Source of the DNA: JBCBZH01 sp039815415
GTDB taxonomy: Bacteria > Bacteroidota > Rhodothermia > Rhodothermales > Rubricoccaceae
Direction: 5' to 3'
Length of the DNA stretch: 40,302 nucleotides
Assembly: GCA_039815415.1 (NCBI GenBank)
Contig: JBCBZH010000006.1
Location: 1-40,302, forward strand
How positions within the stretch are numbered: position 1 is the first letter of the stretch; each line of letters starts with the position of its first letter. Of this stretch, positions 37,034-40,302 are shown piece by piece. The position numbers were made by a program, and so were the translations under genes. The notes below the pieces were generated by a model, which did not search any database, had not been told where the DNA came from, and saw only the letters and a list, made by a program, of their open reading frames with translations.

Positions 37034-37094
37034 CAGAACAAGCGCATGGCGTAGGTTCATGAAATCCCTGAACGAATGCCATGCGCTTGTTCTG
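37034..37094. repeat. 17-bp perfect inverted repeat over the start of the 37081 gene
   Basis: CAGAACAAGCGCATGGC (37034-37050) and its exact complement (37078-37094) flank 27 bp. An inner pair GTTCA/TGAAC (37055-37059, 37070-37074) lengthens the foldable region. The right arm includes the ATG of the exported protein at 37081. In mRNA the hairpin would hide the start codon; in DNA it may be a dimeric operator or an inversion site. Confidence 0.9.
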
Positions 37095-37740
37095 TCTCCT
37101 CGCAGTGGCTGTGCTGCCCGTCCTGGCTCAAGCCCAGCCATTCGCCGTCGACGCTGCGCCCGAGACCATCGAGTTGGCGACGGTCCCCCAGCCAACGGCG
37201 TTGAAGGTCGCGCTGGTGGTGGAACAGGCGGAGGAGTCGAGCTGTGGGGATGGCGTGGATTGCAGCGACACCGATTGCAGCCCGTCGGGGTCCGACTGCT
37301 CGGACGGGGGAGATGGCGGGGCGGGGTGCCTCATTGCGGGCGGATGTCTCGTTGCGGCAGGCGGCGTGGGTTATCTCATCTATCGGTGGATCCAGGGCCG
37401 GAAGCCCCGGCCCGATTCGCTCGCATCTCTCAATCTGACGCCTGCGGTTCGCGCGCTGGCCGACGCGCTGGCGGAAACGGCAACGGTGACGGTAGGGCGG
37501 GAGGCCCCATCCACGGCGGACGTGGTGCTGACCGTTCGGGAAGAGTCGGCGTCCCGACATGGCGTGGGTCTCCGGTCCTCGGCTCGCCAACTCGTCATCC
37601 AGGCCTCAGACGGCGCAGGCGTTCCCCTGACGGTCTCCGCAGGCCATCTGCCCGCATCGAGGGTCGCGATTCCGGTCGATCGCCAGCTCGAGCACCGTGC
37701 GCGGGCGCTCCTCAACGAGCTGGCGGGGCGTCGGCGGTAG
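37081..37740 (+). CDS. Hypothetical exported protein with Cys/Asp/Gly-rich segment
   Basis: 219 residues with a signal peptide (MRLFCLLAVAVLPVLAQAQP). The middle has a low-complexity Cys-Gly-Asp-Ser stretch (CGDGVDCSDTDCSPSGSDCS ... GDGGAGC, about residues 55-82) directly followed by a hydrophobic helix (CLIAGGCLVAAGGVGYLIYR) and basic residues, so it is likely membrane-anchored with the C-terminal half cytoplasmic or periplasmic depending on topology. The C-terminal half (LTPAVRALADALAETATVTV ... LLNELAGRRR) has no recognised family. The start codon is inside the 37034-37094 inverted repeat. Divergent from uvrA. Function unknown. Confidence 0.6.
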   Translation: MRLFCLLAVAVLPVLAQAQPFAVDAAPETIELATVPQPTALKVALVVEQAEESSCGDGVDCSDTDCSPSGSDCSDGGDGGAGCLIAGGCLVAAGGVGYLIYRWIQGRKPRPDSLASLNLTPAVRALADALAETATVTVGREAPSTADVVLTVREESASRHGVGLRSSARQLVIQASDGAGVPLTVSAGHLPASRVAIPVDRQLEHRARALLNELAGRRR

Positions 37741-37876
37741 TCGCCGGGTCGCCCGACGCTCAAAGGGACGGGACAGCGAGAAGCGAGCGGCGCATGGTGA
37801 AATCAAGCTGGCGAAACGCATGAGGCAGAAACCCAGCTGGTATAAGGCCAGCCCTCGCGGCGTTGCATCTTCCTAC

Positions 37877-38326
37877 ATGAGTGAGATCGAAATCACAACA
37901 CATATCGCTGCACCACCCGAGGCGTGCTTCGATCTGGCGCGCAACGTCGCGTTTCACGCGGAGTCGTTAGAGCACACGGGGGAGCGCATCGTCGAGGCGC
38001 CAGCTCGACCGCTCCTCAAGCTGGGGGATGACGTCGAGTTCGAGGGGAGGCATTTTGGCGTTCGCCAGAGGTTTCGGGCTCGCATCACGGCCTATGATTC
38101 CCCCCGCTGGTTTCGCGATGAGATGGTGCGGGGCGCGTTTGCGGCATTCGTGCACGACCATCTGTTTGAGGCAACTGAAACTGGAACGCTCATGTGCGAT
38201 CGAATCCAGTTCGCTGCTCCCTTTGGGCTCGTAGGGCGTCTCTTCGAGAAAGCCGTCTTAAAGCGCTACCTCTCTCGCCTGATTGCCGAGCGGGCGGCTG
38301 AGATCAAACGGGCTGCCGAAGGCTGA
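37877..38326 (+). CDS. SRPBCC (START-like) family protein
   Basis: 149 residues from ATG 37877 (MSEIEITTHIAAPPEACFDL). The sequence has the helix-grip pattern of SRPBCC/polyketide-cyclase-like proteins: I-x-A-P-PEACFDLARNVAFHAES, then alternating strands (KLGDDVEFEGRHFGVRQRFR, FRDEMVRGAFAAFVHDHLFE, LMCDRIQFAAPFGLVGRLFE) and a final long amphipathic helix. Many relatives are annotated as cell-division-inhibitor-like or ligand-binding proteins; the hydrophobic pocket suggests a small lipid or aromatic ligand, not identified. Longer frames upstream are unlikely to be coding. A motif copy follows the stop at 38329. Confidence 0.85.
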   Translation: MSEIEITTHIAAPPEACFDLARNVAFHAESLEHTGERIVEAPARPLLKLGDDVEFEGRHFGVRQRFRARITAYDSPRWFRDEMVRGAFAAFVHDHLFEATETGTLMCDRIQFAAPFGLVGRLFEKAVLKRYLSRLIAERAAEIKRAAEG

Positions 38327-38398
38327 GCCTCGAGCTGGCGATGACGCACCGCGCAGCGCATCTTGCCGTCGCCAGCCCGATGATGCCGCCGACCCCGA

Positions 38399-39979
38399 AT
38401 GAACGACCCCTTCCGCCACGTCCCCGAGGCGCCCACCCATCCCGAGGTCGCCAGCGCCTCACGCGACTTCGACGTGGCCGACCTGTACCAGGAGCGGCAG
38501 CCCGACGCAGCCCAGCAGGACGACGCCAGCGCGCTGGGCGAGAAGCTGCGCCAGGCCTACTTCTGGATCGTCAACACGGCCATCATCTCGCCGTACTACG
38601 ACATCGAGTTTGGCGACGAGCCGCCCGCGGAGTACACATTCGGGGATTCCAAGAGCGTGCTCCGGCTGCCATCAGGCCAGAGCTACTCCAGCTTCGTGCT
38701 GGTGCCGCTGCTGACGCTCGCTGTGCGGCGGCGCTGCCTGCTCGTCGGCGGGCCGGGGCGGGGTAAGACGGCCACGGCGGTGCTGATGGGCGTGCTGGCA
38801 GGCTACTCGCTCAAGGACATCAAGCGGGCCATCCAGCATGGGCAGCCGCAGATGACCATCACGGACCTGCTGGGCAACCCGCTTCCCAAAGACCTCGTTG
38901 GTGCCGAGTCGATGGACGAGATCCGCATCGCGTGGCGGCGGTGGCTCGGGATGCGCGTCAAGATCATCGACGAGTACAACCGCATCCCGACCCGCACGCA
39001 GTCGGCTCTGCTCACGCTCATGGCCGACGGCTACGCCGAGGTCCTGGACCACGTCTACGAGTGTCCCGACGCCGCATGGTACCTGACCGCCAACGACGAC
39101 GCGGGTGGTGGTACGTATCAGGTGATCGAGGCACTGCGCGACCGGATCGACGTGGTGGTGAAGGCGCTGCACTTCTCGCCGCGCTTCCTGAACGACCTGC
39201 TCGCGCGCATCGAGGCGCGCGTGCGGCCCGAGGACGTGGTGCCGCCCGAGATCGTGTTCACCGCCGACGAGCTGGCGGCGGTCGAGTCGGCCATCCTCGC
39301 CGTGCGCATCCCGGAGGCCATCCGCAAGCGGCTGGAGTTCTTCGCCAGCCAGTTCGAGTTCTTCGAGGGCGCCGCCGAGCAGTTCGAGTACAAGACCAAA
39401 GACACCGTCAAGCTGGCGGGGGCGGATGTCGGCCAGCTCGGCGCGCAGGACACCGGGACCGACCGACTGGCGGACCTGGGCGCGCAGACCGAGAACGGGC
39501 TGTCGGTGCGCTCGCTGATGACGATCCTCGTCTACGTCAAGGCGCTCGCGTTCTTCCGGGGACATGGCGAAGCGGACCTGGAGGACGTGCGGCAGATCCT
39601 CCCATTCGTCCTGCACGACACCCTCGTGCCCAACCCGGACGCGCCGTTCTTTGAGCAACCCGGCCACGCCCTCTACCGCACCGACCGTGTCGGCTGGGTG
39701 CGCCGCCTGTTCGACCTCGCCTGCGAGGAGTACGACCGCCTGGGCCGTGACCGCGACGACCCCATCGCCGAGATGGAGGCCGAGTTCGCGCGCGGCCTTG
39801 ATGGGCTGGGCGCAAGAGAGGTGCGGGCCCGTCTGACCGCCATCGAGCGCCTGCTCAAGAAATGGAGCCGGGGCCGCAAGCTGACGGGCCACGTCTACGA
39901 CGACCTCCTCAAGCTCAAATACTTCCACCAGCGCTACACCAACTACCTCGCGTGGCTGGAATGGAGCGGAGGGCGATGA
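38399..39979 (+). CDS. MoxR-type AAA+ ATPase
   Basis: 526 residues. A helical N-terminal part (about 1-115) precedes an AAA+ core with Walker A GGPGRGKTATAV near residue 121, a MoxR-type insert, Walker B VKIIDEYNR, sensor 1 WYLTANDD, and ALRDRIDVVVKAL where the arginine finger lies. A long alpha-helical C-terminal region follows (about 330-526), more than in short MoxR proteins. MoxR ATPases work as chaperones that activate partner proteins, usually VWA-domain or metal-cofactor enzymes encoded next to them. The next gene (40139) is cut by the window edge and may be the partner. ATG 38399 (MNDPFRHVPEAP). Confidence 0.9.
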   Translation: MNDPFRHVPEAPTHPEVASASRDFDVADLYQERQPDAAQQDDASALGEKLRQAYFWIVNTAIISPYYDIEFGDEPPAEYTFGDSKSVLRLPSGQSYSSFVLVPLLTLAVRRRCLLVGGPGRGKTATAVLMGVLAGYSLKDIKRAIQHGQPQMTITDLLGNPLPKDLVGAESMDEIRIAWRRWLGMRVKIIDEYNRIPTRTQSALLTLMADGYAEVLDHVYECPDAAWYLTANDDAGGGTYQVIEALRDRIDVVVKALHFSPRFLNDLLARIEARVRPEDVVPPEIVFTADELAAVESAILAVRIPEAIRKRLEFFASQFEFFEGAAEQFEYKTKDTVKLAGADVGQLGAQDTGTDRLADLGAQTENGLSVRSLMTILVYVKALAFFRGHGEADLEDVRQILPFVLHDTLVPNPDAPFFEQPGHALYRTDRVGWVRRLFDLACEEYDRLGRDRDDPIAEMEAEFARGLDGLGAREVRARLTAIERLLKKWSRGRKLTGHVYDDLLKLKYFHQRYTNYLAWLEWSGGR

Positions 39980-40085
39980 GGCCCGTCGCCAGCTCGAGCA
40001 CCACCAGTCCGTTCGGGCAATCCGTCAGAGCGCTTCCGCCGAGCAGATACGCTTTGCTGATCCACGCCAGCTCGTCCCAAACGCC

Positions 40086-40113
40086 GTAGGGGTCTATTGC
40101 AATAGACCCCTGC
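40086..40113. repeat. GTAGGGG palindrome (28 bp, one mismatch)
   Basis: GTAGGGGTCTATTG and CAATAGACCCCTGC are near-perfect arms; the inner 24 bp (40088-40111) are perfect. It belongs to the same family as the elements at 15290 and 15337 (GTAGGGG ... CCCCTAC). It lies in the 159-bp gap after the MoxR gene, which also has motif copies at 39987-39998 and near 40064. Confidence 0.85.
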
Positions 40114-40138
40114 CGAGCGTAGGCGCTTCGTTGTCATC

Positions 40139-40302
40139 GTGAATCCTGTCCCACGCCTCCACCCCTCGCACCCGCTCGCCGTCGCGCTGGCGGCAGGCCG
40201 CGACCGCTACAACGCGATGTTTGAGGCCGCCCGCGCCCGTCACGACGCGCTGGAGGGCTCCGACGTGCTGGCCGTGCTCGCCGAGACCGTCGCGCCGCTC
40301 GT
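40139..40302 (+). CDS. Start of unknown gene, cut by window edge
   Basis: A frame from GTG 40139 stays open to the right edge (54 full codons plus 2 bases): VNPVPRLHPSHPLAVALAAG, then RDRYNAMFEAARARHDALEG and DVLAVLAETVAPLV. It is GC-rich with the codon use of the neighbouring MoxR gene and in the same direction. An N-terminal Pro/His stretch followed by amphipathic helices is visible. It may be the partner of the MoxR ATPase, since such genes usually pair with a VWA-type protein, but no VWA motif is in the visible part. Confidence 0.55.
   Translation, partial: MNPVPRLHPSHPLAVALAAGRDRYNAMFEAARARHDALEGSDVLAVLAETVAPL

Noticed and set aside
37939..37954. Possible fifth parS (CGTTTCACGCGG...)
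   Set aside because: Only the left half matches; about six mismatches in 16.

Overview
The window looks like chromosomal DNA of a GC-rich Gram-negative bacterium. Outer-membrane proteins (a Wzi-like barrel and a small secreted barrel candidate), a CHAT/TPR protein, and pyrimidine-rich rather than Shine-Dalgarno leaders in front of many start codons suggest the Bacteroidota/Rhodothermota side of the tree, for example a Rhodothermales relative. That placement is inference. No phage, plasmid, transposase, CRISPR, rRNA or intact tRNA gene was recognised.

Layout. 1-7670: a partial hypothetical gene, ychF, a 13-copy 9-bp tandem repeat in front of a small exported protein, a ParB-like protein, a PPP phosphatase, nusB, comEC and a tandem universal stress protein. 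7671-8519: a non-coding stretch that reads as the replication origin, with about a dozen DnaA-box-like sites, a tandem-box/GC-patch/CTA-triplet arrangement and an AT-rich segment. 8520-16323: pgi, a DoxX protein, a vapBC-like pair, small unknowns, mfd and murQ. 16320-24783: a CHAT protease-like protein translationally coupled to murQ, recF coupled to an M48 lipoprotein peptidase, an orphan HEPN-like gene, a MaoC hydratase, a DCC-family protein and chrA. 24951-32702: an MMPL/RND exporter, then envelope polysaccharide genes (GT2, Wzi-like, two overlapping GT4). 32844-40302: a TIMP/NTR-like secreted protein, uvrA with a histone-H1-like basic tail, an unknown exported protein whose start lies in a long inverted repeat, an SRPBCC protein, and a MoxR-type AAA+ ATPase followed by a truncated gene.

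Two genome-scale signals stand out. First, four parS-like 16-mers (7984, 14400, 20106, 24877) lie within about 17 kb of the putative oriC, so the window appears to include the origin/centromere region. Second, a short motif, CGCCAGCTCGAG or its reverse complement, is scattered through the window. A hand count gives about 44 copies of its 10-base core, on both strands, inside genes in different reading frames and between genes. Inverted pairs form hairpins just after several stop codons. Density, non-polarity and hairpin placement resemble the DNA uptake sequences of Neisseriaceae and Pasteurellaceae, and comEC is present here. Uptake, HIP1-like or other roles cannot be told apart from sequence alone.

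DNA maintenance genes (recF, mfd, uvrA) sit near the origin. The polysaccharide genes at 27.7-32.7 kb form a loose functional block. Several small genes (1-293, 11291-11647, 21725-22318, 27727-28470, 32844-33317) look less GC-rich than their neighbours and may be acquired.
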